A stretch of 10,312 nt of DNA from Dehalococcoidia bacterium UBA5627 (GTDB lineage: Bacteria; Chloroflexota; Dehalococcoidia; Dehalococcoidales; UBA5627). The position numbers were made by a program, and so were the translations under genes. Shown here piece by piece: positions 1-6,117 of this stretch; position 1 is the first letter of the stretch; the number at the start of each line of letters is the position of its first letter. The notes beneath the pieces were generated by a model, which worked only from the letters and a program-made list of their open reading frames with translations, made no database searches and was not told where the DNA came from. The stretch lies in contig DIKD01000024.1 of NCBI GenBank assembly GCA_002421585.1, positions 1-10,312 of the forward strand. Reading direction: 5' to 3'.

Positions 1-2
1 TG

Positions 3-803
3 GTCGTTTTTTGCAACGCACCGGAAGATAATCCCTTTATGGCAGGTGCCTTTCACGGAATCGGCGAACCGGAATGCGTTATCAATGTAGGTGTCAGCGG
101 TCCGGGCGTAATGCATAATGCCTTAAAAAAGATATCACCGAATGCCGATTTTACAGAGGTTGCTGAGACGATTAAAAAGACCGCCTTTAAAATAACCCGC
201 GTGGGGCAACTGGTTGCCACAGAAGCATCGAGACGTTTAGGAGTTACCTTCGGCATTGTCGACCTTTCACTGGCGCCGACCCCGGCCATAGGAGACAGCA
301 TCGCCAATATAATTGAAGATATGGGTTTGGAAAGATGCGGCGCACCCGGAACCACTGCCGCACTGGCATTGTTAAACGATGCGGTAAAAAAGGGCGGCAC
401 AATGGCAAGCTCTCAGGTAGGCGGACTTTCGGGGGCATTTATACCAGTTAGCGAAGATTCAGGAATGGTGGAGGCAGTTAAAGCGGGAGCTCTAAGCCTG
501 GAAAAACTGGAGGCTATGACCTGTGTTTGCTCGGTCGGACTGGATATGATTGCCGTACCGGGAGATACCCCTGACTATACTATTTCCGCCATAATTGCAG
601 ACGAGGCAGCCATAGGTATGATAAACAACAAGACGACTGCTGTAAGAATCATCCCCGTACCCGGTAAAAAAGTGGGTGACTTTGTAGAATTCGGCGGACT
701 TTTAGGCAGCAGCCCGATTATGGCAGTTAATACATTCTCAAGCAAGGCATTTATTGCCAGAGGCGGCCGTATACCTGCCCCTATCCACAGCCTGAGGAAT
801 TAA
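3..803 (+). CDS. PFL family protein (UPF0210/DUF711), C-terminal part
   Basis: The frame is open from the window edge, so the true start lies outside. About 267 residues are visible, against roughly 450 for the family, so the N-terminal 40 percent is missing. The frame enters with VVFCNAPEDNPFMAGAFHG, a family-typical segment, so the internal ATG at 39 is not the start. Other typical blocks are the GVSGPGV segment, the SLAPTPAIGDSIA segment, the glycine-rich SSQVGGLSGAFIPVSED segment and the C-terminal GGRIPAPIHS segment. From family knowledge, these proteins fold like the pyruvate formate-lyase/ribonucleotide reductase barrel, but their reaction is unknown, and an ACT-domain gene often lies upstream (not visible here). 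I see no C-terminal glycyl-radical motif. The YkgJ-like gene follows after 7 bases, so the two are probably cotranscribed. Confidence 0.9.
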   Translation, partial: VVFCNAPEDNPFMAGAFHGIGEPECVINVGVSGPGVMHNALKKISPNADFTEVAETIKKTAFKITRVGQLVATEASRRLGVTFGIVDLSLAPTPAIGDSIANIIEDMGLERCGAPGTTAALALLNDAVKKGGTMASSQVGGLSGAFIPVSEDSGMVEAVKAGALSLEKLEAMTCVCSVGLDMIAVPGDTPDYTISAIIADEAAIGMINNKTTAVRIIPVPGKKVGDFVEFGGLLGSSPIMAVNTFSSKAFIARGGRIPAPIHSLRN

Positions 804-810
804 AACATCG

Positions 811-1212
811 ATGAGCGGAAAACTCCGAAAGAGACCAAAATGTTCCATGTGCGGCAAGTGCTGCAGCGCGCCGACTGTAATGATAACCAAGCCGTCAGAT
901 TATAAAAGATGGGTACAACAGGGACGCGAAGATATCCTGCGCTATGCCACGGTTCCACCTCCTCAGGGTTATGGTGACCTGTGGAAAGAACCTCGGGACG
1001 GGGAAGAAATCACTCACTGCCCGTTTGCACAGAGAATCGGAGATGAAAAGTATATCTGCACCATCCAGGATACCAAACCGAAGGTATGCCGCGAATATCG
1101 CTGTGAATGGGCATACGGCGCCGGCAAAAAAGGAGTCCCTTTCAAAACCGACTGCGGCTGGACAGATAAAGCAAAAAAAATGGGTTACGGAAAAAGAACC
1201 GTCAAAGAATAA
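811..1212 (+). CDS. YkgJ family cysteine cluster protein
   Basis: This is a 133-residue protein with a CxxCxxCC cluster at residues 11-18 (CSMCGKCC). Further cysteines lie at 70, 83, 93, 98 and 115, and those at 83-98 sit in the typical C-x9-C-x4-C arrangement (YICTIQDTKPKVCREYRCEW). This is the layout of the YkgJ/UPF0153 family, which is thought to bind zinc or an iron-sulfur cluster; no reaction is established. There is no signal peptide or membrane segment, so it should be cytoplasmic. The ATG lies 7 bases after the PFL gene stop, and a GAGGA stretch inside the end of that gene (794-798) may serve as a rather distant ribosome binding site. The close spacing suggests an operon with the PFL gene. 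An overlapping ORF in another frame is a shadow. Confidence 0.85.
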   Translation: MSGKLRKRPKCSMCGKCCSAPTVMITKPSDYKRWVQQGREDILRYATVPPPQGYGDLWKEPRDGEEITHCPFAQRIGDEKYICTIQDTKPKVCREYRCEWAYGAGKKGVPFKTDCGWTDKAKKMGYGKRTVKE

Positions 1213-1255
1213 TTCAGCTCAGATATTAACTGTCCACAAGGGACGGTGATGTTAA

Positions 1256-1435
1256 ATGTCTGATAAAAGCTACTTAGAGTCAAATAATAACAGCAGGATG
1301 GATAAAGATCTGCTTTCACCGGAAGTTGAGTAAAAGCTGGCAACCTCTTTAACAACGAATATGCCCAAAGCGGAGTGCGACGAACTCGAAAATGATATCA
1401 CCTGCGTAATCTGGCTGTTGCAATCCAAGCCTTAG
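1256..1435 (+). pseudogene. small hypothetical reading frame split by one TAA
   Basis: An ATG at 1256 opens a 25-codon frame (MSDKSYLES...LLSPEVE) that ends at TAA 1331-1333. The same frame then continues without a stop for 33 more codons (KLATSLTTNMPKAECDELE..., ending WLLQSKP) to a TAG at 1433-1435. The two halves together look like a compositionally normal 58-residue acidic protein, and the context GAG-TAA-AAG fits a GAA-to-TAA change. A GGGA motif about 12 bases upstream is a weak ribosome binding site. I do not recognise the protein. It could be a real gene with a recent nonsense mutation, a functional 25-residue peptide, a sequencing error, or chance. Confidence 0.35.
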
Positions 1436-1479
1436 TAACAGTTTTTCCCCGCTTATATTTCTCCCCCGATATAATTTTT

Positions 1480-1494
1480 TTAAGATTATCTTAA
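1480..1494. repeat. 15-base palindrome upstream of hsp20
   Basis: TTAAGAT-T-ATCTTAA has perfect 7-base arms around a single central base, in a very AT-rich stretch about 20 bases before the hsp20 -35 box. It could be a binding site for a second regulator, but palindromes of this length arise easily in AT-rich DNA. No function is assigned. Confidence 0.35.
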
Positions 1495-1513
1495 TAATTT
1501 GTTGTCAGGAGTA

Positions 1514-1542
1514 TTGACAAACAGTAATTAGCATTATATAAT
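1514..1542 (+). promoter_or_regulatory. sigma-70 type promoter of hsp20
   Basis: A perfect -35 box TTGACA (1514-1519) is separated by exactly 17 bases from a perfect -10 box TATAAT (1537-1542). Transcription should start near 1549, inside the inverted repeat at 1545-1575. The arrangement therefore combines a strong housekeeping promoter with an overlapping repressor site. Confidence 0.88.
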
Positions 1543-1544
1543 AA

Positions 1545-1575
1545 TTTTAGCAATCGATTGATGAGATTGCTAAAA
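1545..1575. promoter_or_regulatory. CIRCE-like operator (HrcA site)
   Basis: An inverted repeat has 11-base perfect arms, TTTTAGCAATC and GATTGCTAAAA, around a 9-base spacer (1556-1564). Its core TTAGCAATC-N9-GATTGCTAA (1547-1573) equals the CIRCE consensus TTAGCACTC-N9-GAGTGCTAA except for one base changed symmetrically in both arms. The spacer length is exactly that of CIRCE. CIRCE is the DNA site of the heat-shock repressor HrcA. The position at the predicted transcription start, just ahead of an Hsp20 gene, fits repression by HrcA. No hrcA gene is in this window. Confidence 0.8.
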
Positions 1576-1604
1576 AAGAAATAACTAAAAGGAGGTTTTC
1601 GGAT

Positions 1605-2072
1605 ATGGTACTTCAGAGATGGAATCCCTACAGGGAGTTAAAACAAATGGAGGATACAATGGACAGACTATGGAGGTTCGGTAACTTACAGACTTTTAGT
1701 GACGGGTCAGAGGACTGGAACATCCTGATAGACGTTATGCAGAAGGAGGATGATATCATCGTCAGCGCATCCGTTCCCGGAATTGAACCGGAGGAAATCG
1801 ATGTAGCAATCGAGGATAACGTTCTGACCATCAGGGCGGAAAGAAAGTCTGAATCAGAACAGGACGTTGCTTATCTCATAAAGGAGAGGCCGGAAGGCTC
1901 TTTCTTCAGAGCACTCCGACTGCCCGATACAGTCGATGCTGAAAAAATCTCTTCTTCTTACTGCAACGGTGTTTTGACTATTAAGATGCCCAAAGCGGAA
2001 GAGAAAAAGAAGAAACAGATTCAGGTAAAAGTAGTAAACGAGCCGAAAGCTATCGAAACAACCGCTAAATAA
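1605..2072 (+). CDS. Hsp20/alpha-crystallin family small heat-shock protein
   Basis: This 155-residue cytoplasmic chaperone would bind unfolding proteins without ATP and hold them for refolding by other chaperones. The short N-terminal arm (MVLQRWNPYRELKQMED...) is typical of bacterial class A Hsp20. The alpha-crystallin domain spans about residues 39-143. It includes the SVPGIEPEEIDVAIEDNVLTI block, the ERPEGSFFRALRLP block (94-107) and the hallmark NGVLTIKMPK (121-130). An IQV triplet near 139-141 may act as the C-terminal IxI/V-like anchor for oligomer assembly. A strong AAGGAGG ribosome binding site (1589-1595) lies 9 bases before the ATG. The gene has its own promoter, a CIRCE-like operator and a terminator, so it is a single-gene heat-shock unit. 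It converges on the cobalamin cluster. Confidence 0.95.
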   Translation: MVLQRWNPYRELKQMEDTMDRLWRFGNLQTFSDGSEDWNILIDVMQKEDDIIVSASVPGIEPEEIDVAIEDNVLTIRAERKSESEQDVAYLIKERPEGSFFRALRLPDTVDAEKISSSYCNGVLTIKMPKAEEKKKKQIQVKVVNEPKAIETTAK

Positions 2073-2116
2073 TTAAACAATAAAACTCTCTTTTTTTCAT
2101 AGATTTATCCTTTCAG

Positions 2117-2149
2117 TTAGCCTGGCGCAAAGCCAGGCTAATTTGTTTT
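2117..2149 (+). terminator. rho-independent terminator of hsp20
   Basis: A perfect 10-base stem, TTAGCCTGGC (2117-2126) with GCCAGGCTAA (2132-2141), closes a 5-base GCAAA loop and is followed by TTTGTTTT. It lies 45 bases after the hsp20 stop codon. On the opposite strand the hairpin is not followed by a T-run, so it is a weaker candidate terminator for the converging cobalamin operon, although it may still help. Confidence 0.9.
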
Positions 2150-2161
2150 GGGAAGGGTAAT

Positions 2162-2689
2162 TTACTTAATCTTAACAGGAATACCTGCAACAAGCAGATA
2201 AACATCGTCGGCATATGAGGAAAGTAACTGGTTTGCCCTGCCGAGTAAGTCGCGGTAGTTTCTGGAGAGTTCGTTATCGGGAACTATTCCCAACCCCACC
2301 TCATTTGACACCAATATATAAGTAGCTGATTTTGCCTTCATGGCATTTATAAGAGCATTGATTTCTTTCAATATTTCCGATTCAGCGAATGTTTCATCTT
2401 TTACACCAAGCATTAAATTTGATACCAGCATAGTAATGCAATCAATGATAACGATAGAGTAGTCCCCGGCAGCACTTTCTATAACCTTAGCAACATTTTT
2501 AGGCGCTTCAAGTGTTTCCCAACGCGAGGGACGCGATTTCTTGTGTTTTTCAATACGCAGGCGCATATCTTCATCTTTAGCCTCAGCGGTTGCCACAAAC
2601 AATACCTTTTCGCCAATATCGGCAGCCAGTTTTTGCGCATAACTGCTTTTACCTGCCCGGGCACCGCCTGTTATTAAAATACAGCTCAA
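2162..2689 (-). CDS. cobU: Bifunctional adenosylcobinamide kinase / adenosylcobinamide-phosphate guanylyltransferase
   Basis: CobU phosphorylates adenosylcobinamide and then transfers GMP from GTP to give adenosylcobinamide-GDP, the substrate of CobS. The 175-residue length is normal. The P-loop GGARAGKS is at residues 8-15. The RIEKHKKSRP block carries His49, which matches the histidine guanylylated in characterised CobU. DCITMLVSNL (83-92) is the Walker B region, and VSNEVGLGIVPDNELSRNYR is the family signature. The start is TTG at 2687-2689, preceded at 6 bases by an AGAGG ribosome binding site that overlaps the end of the DUF71 gene. Only one base separates this start from the stop of that gene, so translation is probably coupled. 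It appears to be the last gene of the cluster. Confidence 0.95.
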   Translation of the reverse strand: MSCILITGGARAGKSSYAQKLAADIGEKVLFVATAEAKDEDMRLRIEKHKKSRPSRWETLEAPKNVAKVIESAAGDYSIVIIDCITMLVSNLMLGVKDETFAESEILKEINALINAMKAKSATYILVSNEVGLGIVPDNELSRNYRDLLGRANQLLSSYADDVYLLVAGIPVKIK

Positions 2690-2690
2690 T

Positions 2691-3365
2691 TTAAACCTCT
2701 TTGTCTGCGTATTTACACAATTGTATATCCAAAAACCAGTGTTCGTCTCTCAAGACATTTTCAGCCTTTGAGACCTCTAAATCCTTTTTTAATAGAGGGC
2801 CTCCGATAACCAGTGTATGATATTCGCCGGCCTCGCCGCAAGGCGTAATATTCCCGGCGTTTTCCAAATCCGCCACCAGGCTTGCATCCACCACCCTGCC
2901 CAACCACTCCTCCCCCATCACACTGACATCAGTAGCCACAATTATAGCCTTAAAACCGCTATCAATAAACACTTCCAGTAAATCGGACTGGTCTTTACCC
3001 CATAGAGGAAGATGTGGAGTAATCCCACATTCCCGGCAGACTCTTTCTACCCACTCGCGGTGCTCGTCTAAATCGATGTCGCCGAAAACCCCGTCCGTTA
3101 CTCCCTGTTTTTTTAACTCCAGTAAAACTTTAGAGAATTCTTGCTCGTAGTTGTCCCAGCTTGTTTTCCGCTGAATAAGTGGTAGAGCCATAGCCTCGGT
3201 TTGCATTTTGAGAACCTTTTTTGAAAGCCCGTGAGAACGGGAACGAGTGCCGTCTTCAGTAGCAATGTTCAATAAAAAGCCGACCTCAAGCCCGTCATTC
3301 ATCGCCTTAAAGCAGGCAAGACAACAATCTTTTCCGCCGCTCCAGGATACAAATGTTTTTTTCAT
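2691..3365 (-). CDS. DUF71/COG2102 PP-loop ATPase (Dph6-like), probable B12-salvage branch
   Basis: This 224-residue protein belongs to the adenine-nucleotide alpha-hydrolase (PP-loop) ATPases. The ATP-binding SGGKD is at residues 9-13, SHGL at 44-47, the GDIDLDEHREWVERVC block at 95-110, PLWG at 120-123 and the family signature PCGEAGEYHTLV at 175-186. The eukaryotic and archaeal homologue Dph6 is diphthine-ammonia ligase, but bacteria lack diphthamide, so that name would mislead. Comparative genomics has proposed that a bacterial branch acts in B12 salvage, perhaps as an ATP-dependent amide-forming enzyme; the reaction is unproven. The one-base junction with cobU supports a corrinoid role here. 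The start is ATG with only a weak upstream GGGG as ribosome binding site. A 300-base repeat-rich interval separates it from cobC, so it may have its own promoter, though I found no convincing one. Confidence 0.85.
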   Translation of the reverse strand: MKKTFVSWSGGKDCCLACFKAMNDGLEVGFLLNIATEDGTRSRSHGLSKKVLKMQTEAMALPLIQRKTSWDNYEQEFSKVLLELKKQGVTDGVFGDIDLDEHREWVERVCRECGITPHLPLWGKDQSDLLEVFIDSGFKAIIVATDVSVMGEEWLGRVVDASLVADLENAGNITPCGEAGEYHTLVIGGPLLKKDLEVSKAENVLRDEHWFLDIQLCKYADKEV

Positions 3366-3464
3366 AATTGTCTGTTCCCCTGCTTACCAACCAAATATTT
3401 AACATGTCGCCGTTATGGTTCAATCCCAACCTATAGGGACTTTATTATCACCCTAATCCGTCAC

Positions 3465-3478
3465 CCCGACAGGTCGGG
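3465..3478. repeat. Short inverted repeat CCCGAC-AG-GTCGGG
   Basis: Perfect 6-base arms flank two central bases, within the phrase GTCACCCCGACAGGTCGGGA. With the neighbouring stem-loops it looks like part of a dispersed extragenic palindromic element. The 2-base centre makes an RNA hairpin at this exact register unlikely without opening a pair. Confidence 0.5.
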
Positions 3479-3489
3479 ACTTAAAAATG

Positions 3490-3507
3490 GCTTCCCTTGG
3501 GGGAAGC
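3490..3507. repeat. Stem-loop GCTTCCC-TTGG-GGGAAGC
   Basis: A perfect 7-base stem encloses a 4-base loop and is followed by CTGTCGAGCTTTAGCGAGAC, which can itself fold weakly (TCG...CGA). The arrangement resembles dispersed intergenic palindromic repeats more than a terminator, because no T-run follows on either strand. Confidence 0.55.
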
Positions 3508-3591
3508 TGTCGAGCTTTAGCGAGACTGATGAGGAATGGCTCGACAATCTCATCCCAAGTGTGTGAAAAGATCACGAACAGCTTATGTATC

Positions 3592-3639
3592 TTTTTCCGC
3601 TCGCACTGAGCCTGTCGAAGGGTCCCAAGAGCGGAAAAA
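3592..3639. repeat. Dispersed repeat bounded by 11-base inverted repeats
   Basis: TTTTTCCGCTC (3592-3602) and GAGCGGAAAAA (3629-3639) are perfect 11-base arms around 26 bases that contain GCACTGAGCCTGTCGAAGGG. In RNA this could form a stem with a large loop. The inner part matches a repeat commonly met between genes of unrelated bacteria. The flanking arms suggest a compact element inserted as a unit, such as a small non-autonomous palindromic element. It may also act on read-through or mRNA stability between cobC and the DUF71 gene. Confidence 0.6.
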
Positions 3640-3665
3640 TAACAACTATGACAAATCAATATTAT

Positions 3666-4262
3666 TCATCCCATGTTCAGATGTGAAGTGTCGTTTAGCA
3701 GATTCAAGACCACACCACGGTTTACATCACTTACTATGGATAACGAGGCAACATCTATTTTGAATTGCCACCACTTATTTACATCTATGCCAAGTAAAAG
3801 GCAGAGCATAACCCTTAAACCACCGGAATGCGATACAACAAGTATCTGGGAGTTTTCATCCTGTTTCTTCAGCATATCCAAAAAAGACTTCATACGAATC
3901 ACAAGTTTACCCAGGTTTTCGCCTCCCGCAAAAGTGAAATCGAAAACAGCAGGGTCCCAATCCGTATAGATTCCGTTTATCTCTTGAAATGTTTTCCCCT
4001 CCAGGCTGCCGAAACTCATCTCTACAAGGTCTTCGCTTGCCGTTATGTCAATTTGATGATTGCTGCGGATTATTTCTGCCGTCTGCTGTGCCCTTGAAAG
4101 CGGGCTGGCGAATATCTTATCAAGCGGCTCGGAAGATAATCGTAAAGATAATTTTTGCGCCTGCTCCCTGCCCGTTTCATTCAAAGGAACATCGATACGC
4201 CCCTGAAAACGCCTGACTTTATTTAAATCGGTTTGCCCGTGCCGTACCAAATATAATTTCAA
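3666..4262 (-). CDS. cobC: Histidine phosphatase family protein, probable alpha-ribazole phosphatase
   Basis: This is a 198-residue cytoplasmic histidine phosphatase. The RHG motif is at residues 7-9 with the phospho-accepting His8, Arg57 is in ASPLSRAQQT, Glu81 is in EMSFGSLEG, and the second catalytic histidine is His145 in VVSHSGG. In this setting the likely substrate is alpha-ribazole 5'-phosphate or adenosylcobalamin 5'-phosphate, giving the last step of nucleotide-loop assembly. The fold alone cannot prove the substrate; the assignment rests on its place directly after cobS. The start is TTG at 4260-4262, supported by an AAGGAG ribosome binding site 7 bases upstream that overlaps the cobS stop codon. 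The next in-frame ATG would remove the RHG motif. Confidence 0.88.
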   Translation of the reverse strand: MKLYLVRHGQTDLNKVRRFQGRIDVPLNETGREQAQKLSLRLSSEPLDKIFASPLSRAQQTAEIIRSNHQIDITASEDLVEMSFGSLEGKTFQEINGIYTDWDPAVFDFTFAGGENLGKLVIRMKSFLDMLKKQDENSQILVVSHSGGLRVMLCLLLGIDVNKWWQFKIDVASLSIVSDVNRGVVLNLLNDTSHLNMG

Positions 4263-4273
4263 AACAAAACTCC

Positions 4274-5011
4274 TTAAAAACCGATCGAAAGCAGAACAGG
4301 TGTAATAATCAGCACCATTGCCTCATTAACTTCCTTGACGGCTCCGTACGTGTCACCGGTTAAACCACCCAACCGTGATTTGAAAAAGAAGCCTATCATA
4401 ATAGTGACCAGACAGGTTATTGCCATAATGGCAATTCCCCACCACCCCGCCAATAATACGGCGGCTGCCAGTGTAATAAGCGATGCTATAATCAACTTCA
4501 ACTCGGTAGCACCCTGTTTGAATGCCTGCCCCACCCCGTTCTTGCGTGCATACGGGAAGGCAGTAATTGCCAAAACCATCGCCCACGAACCAAGTACCGG
4601 TGCCAGCACCAACGCTTCCCAATCCCAGCCGGATAATGAAACTATAGCGGCGAACTTTACCAGCAGCAACAGAGAAATCCCGACAACACCGAAAGCCCCG
4701 GTATGGCTGTCTTTCATAATTTCCAGCCGTTTTTCGGCAGTACTGCCCGCCAACCCGTCACAACTGTCGGCAAGCCCGTCGAGATGCATGGCGCCGCTGA
4801 TTAATACCCAGACCAGCAGCGTCAAAACAGAGGTAATGACAGGATCAAAAATTTCCCCCAGTCCCCAGTTGGCTAAAAGCAGCAGCAGACCGATAAGTAA
4901 ACCGACTACTGGGAAAAAGACCAGAGAAGAGGCGATTTCCCGCTCTTTCGGTTCTCTTTTAAACGGCATCGGGATTATGGTTAGAAACTGCAGCGCTATC
5001 CAAAAACCCAT
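4274..5011 (-). CDS. cobS: Adenosylcobinamide-GDP ribazoletransferase (cobalamin synthase)
   Basis: CobS is the integral membrane enzyme that joins adenosylcobinamide-GDP to alpha-ribazole or its 5'-phosphate, producing adenosylcobalamin or its phosphate. The 245-residue length is typical. The acidic metal-binding motif HLDGLADSCDG is at residues 76-86, and the second conserved block DSHTGAFGVVG is at 101-111. Several hydrophobic segments (about 30-48, 55-75, 105-125, 128-155, 168-205 and 228-245) fit a polytopic membrane protein. The ATG directly abuts the cobT stop codon, and a GAGG ribosome binding site lies within the last codons of cobT, so translation is likely coupled. ORFs on the opposite strand are shadows. 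Confidence 0.95.
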   Translation of the reverse strand: MGFWIALQFLTIIPMPFKREPKEREIASSLVFFPVVGLLIGLLLLLANWGLGEIFDPVITSVLTLLVWVLISGAMHLDGLADSCDGLAGSTAEKRLEIMKDSHTGAFGVVGISLLLLVKFAAIVSLSGWDWEALVLAPVLGSWAMVLAITAFPYARKNGVGQAFKQGATELKLIIASLITLAAAVLLAGWWGIAIMAITCLVTIMIGFFFKSRLGGLTGDTYGAVKEVNEAMVLIITPVLLSIGF

Positions 5012-6079
5012 CTAACCCTCAGTATCCTTATCCGAAACACCCGCTTCTTCGAAGGTTTTCATCTCTTTTAATATCTTTACCGACGCCTCAACCAGCGAAA
5101 TCCCAAGAGCAGCGCCGGTGCCTTCACCGAGACGCATATCCAGGTCCAATAGAGGTATTAATCCCATATATTCCAGCATAACGCGATGCCCGCGCTCCTC
5201 GGAAAGGTGCGAGGCAATAAGATAATCTTTTACCTGAGGTGATAGTTTAACCGCAAGTAAAGCCGCCGCTCCGGATATGAACCCGTCGATTACAACCGGA
5301 ATATTACCGGCAGCCGCACCCAGAATTACCCCGGTAAGCCCCCCTATTTCGAAACCGCCGACTTTCGATAGAATATCGATGGCATCGTTGCCGTCGGGTT
5401 GGTTGACCTCCAGAGCCTGGTTAATGACCTCTATTTTGTGCTTTAGTTGGATATCGTCGATGCCTGTTCCCCTCCCCACAACTTCCGCCACAGACCTTCC
5501 GGTAACCGCCGCACAAATGGCGCTGGCGGCAGTGGTGTTGCCGATACCCATTTCACCGGTGCCGACGATATCCAACCCCTTTGCTATTTGTGATTCGATA
5601 ACAGCAATGCCTGCTTCTATTGAATCGGTTGCCTGTTTGCGAGTCATTGCCGCACCTTTTGCCATATTGGAGGTACCATCTGCAATCGACTTACATTCGA
5701 GTAAAGGATTTGATTCGAAACCGCCTATAACTCCCATATCCACAACAGCCACTCGCGCCCCGATATGCCTGGCAAAAACATTGACAGCGGCACATCCGTT
5801 AAGAAACGGATAGACCATCTGGCGCGTTACTTCCTGCGGATAGGCGCTGACTCCTTCCACTACCACACCGTGGTCGCCCGCCATAACCACAATAGCTTTG
5901 TTATCGAATGTAGAGGTAATACAGCGACGTATACCGGCTACCCTGATAGATACACCTTCCAGCTTGCCAAGGCTGCCTCTGGGCTTGGTAAGCAAATCCT
6001 GCCGTTTACGCGCCAGCTCTATTACATTCCGGTCGACAGGCTCTATTTTTCTTAAAATCTGCGATAGCAAACTGCTCAT
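5012..6079 (-). CDS. cobT: Nicotinate-nucleotide--dimethylbenzimidazole phosphoribosyltransferase
   Basis: CobT moves phosphoribose from nicotinate mononucleotide to the lower-ligand base (for example 5,6-dimethylbenzimidazole), giving alpha-ribazole 5'-phosphate for CobS. The 355-residue length matches the family. Visible signatures are KPRGSLGKLE (32-41), MAGDHGVVVEGVSAYP (66-81), GTGEMGIGNTTAASA (173-187), VIDGFISGAAALLA (263-276), SHLSEERGH (290-298) and LDMRLGEGTGAALG (313-326). Glu319 in the last block corresponds to the catalytic glutamate of characterised CobT. The ATG at 6079 has an AGAGG ribosome binding site 5 bases upstream. The gene lies 38 bases after btuD and abuts cobS. The sequence does not reveal which lower-ligand base is preferred. 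Confidence 0.96.
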   Translation of the reverse strand: MSSLLSQILRKIEPVDRNVIELARKRQDLLTKPRGSLGKLEGVSIRVAGIRRCITSTFDNKAIVVMAGDHGVVVEGVSAYPQEVTRQMVYPFLNGCAAVNVFARHIGARVAVVDMGVIGGFESNPLLECKSIADGTSNMAKGAAMTRKQATDSIEAGIAVIESQIAKGLDIVGTGEMGIGNTTAASAICAAVTGRSVAEVVGRGTGIDDIQLKHKIEVINQALEVNQPDGNDAIDILSKVGGFEIGGLTGVILGAAAGNIPVVIDGFISGAAALLAVKLSPQVKDYLIASHLSEERGHRVMLEYMGLIPLLDLDMRLGEGTGAALGISLVEASVKILKEMKTFEEAGVSDKDTEG

Positions 6080-6117
6080 TCATACCTCTCAAAATAATAA
6101 TCGATTATCTAACTTTT

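Larger units (their letters stand above)
3366..3665. other. Repeat-rich intergenic interval between cobC and the DUF71 gene
   Basis: This 300-base stretch holds no credible gene. It is packed with small inverted repeats (listed separately) and includes the phrase GCACTGAGCCTGTCGAAGG, which I recognise as a widely dispersed intergenic repeat in many bacterial genomes. The short ORFs across it translate as repeat-derived strings such as LRQAQCE and ARTEPVEGS, which are artefacts. On the minus strand a weak TTGAAC...TAAATA pair lies about 30-60 bases before the DUF71 gene, but it is too poor to call a promoter. Confidence 0.6.

Noticed and set aside
1229..1247. Hairpin ACTGTCC-ACAAG-GGACGGT after the YkgJ-like gene as a terminator
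   Set aside because: The stem includes a T-G wobble and no T-run follows, so it does not qualify as a rho-independent terminator. It could still mask the start region of the small broken frame.
1361..1378. ATGCCCAAAGCGGA shared between the broken small frame and the hsp20 C-terminal region (near 1985)
   Set aside because: Only 14 bases match and the flanks differ completely, so duplication is not supported.
3453..3763. Short ORFs on both strands across the cobC to DUF71 gap
   Set aside because: Their translations (LRQAQCE, ARTEPVEGS) are the familiar products of a dispersed DNA repeat, and they have no ribosome binding site.
4335..5015. A 226-codon plus-strand ORF opposite cobS, and a 178-codon one (5277-5813) opposite cobT
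   Set aside because: Both lie fully antisense to well-matched CobS and CobT, and their translations show no recognisable domain. They are shadows of codon bias.
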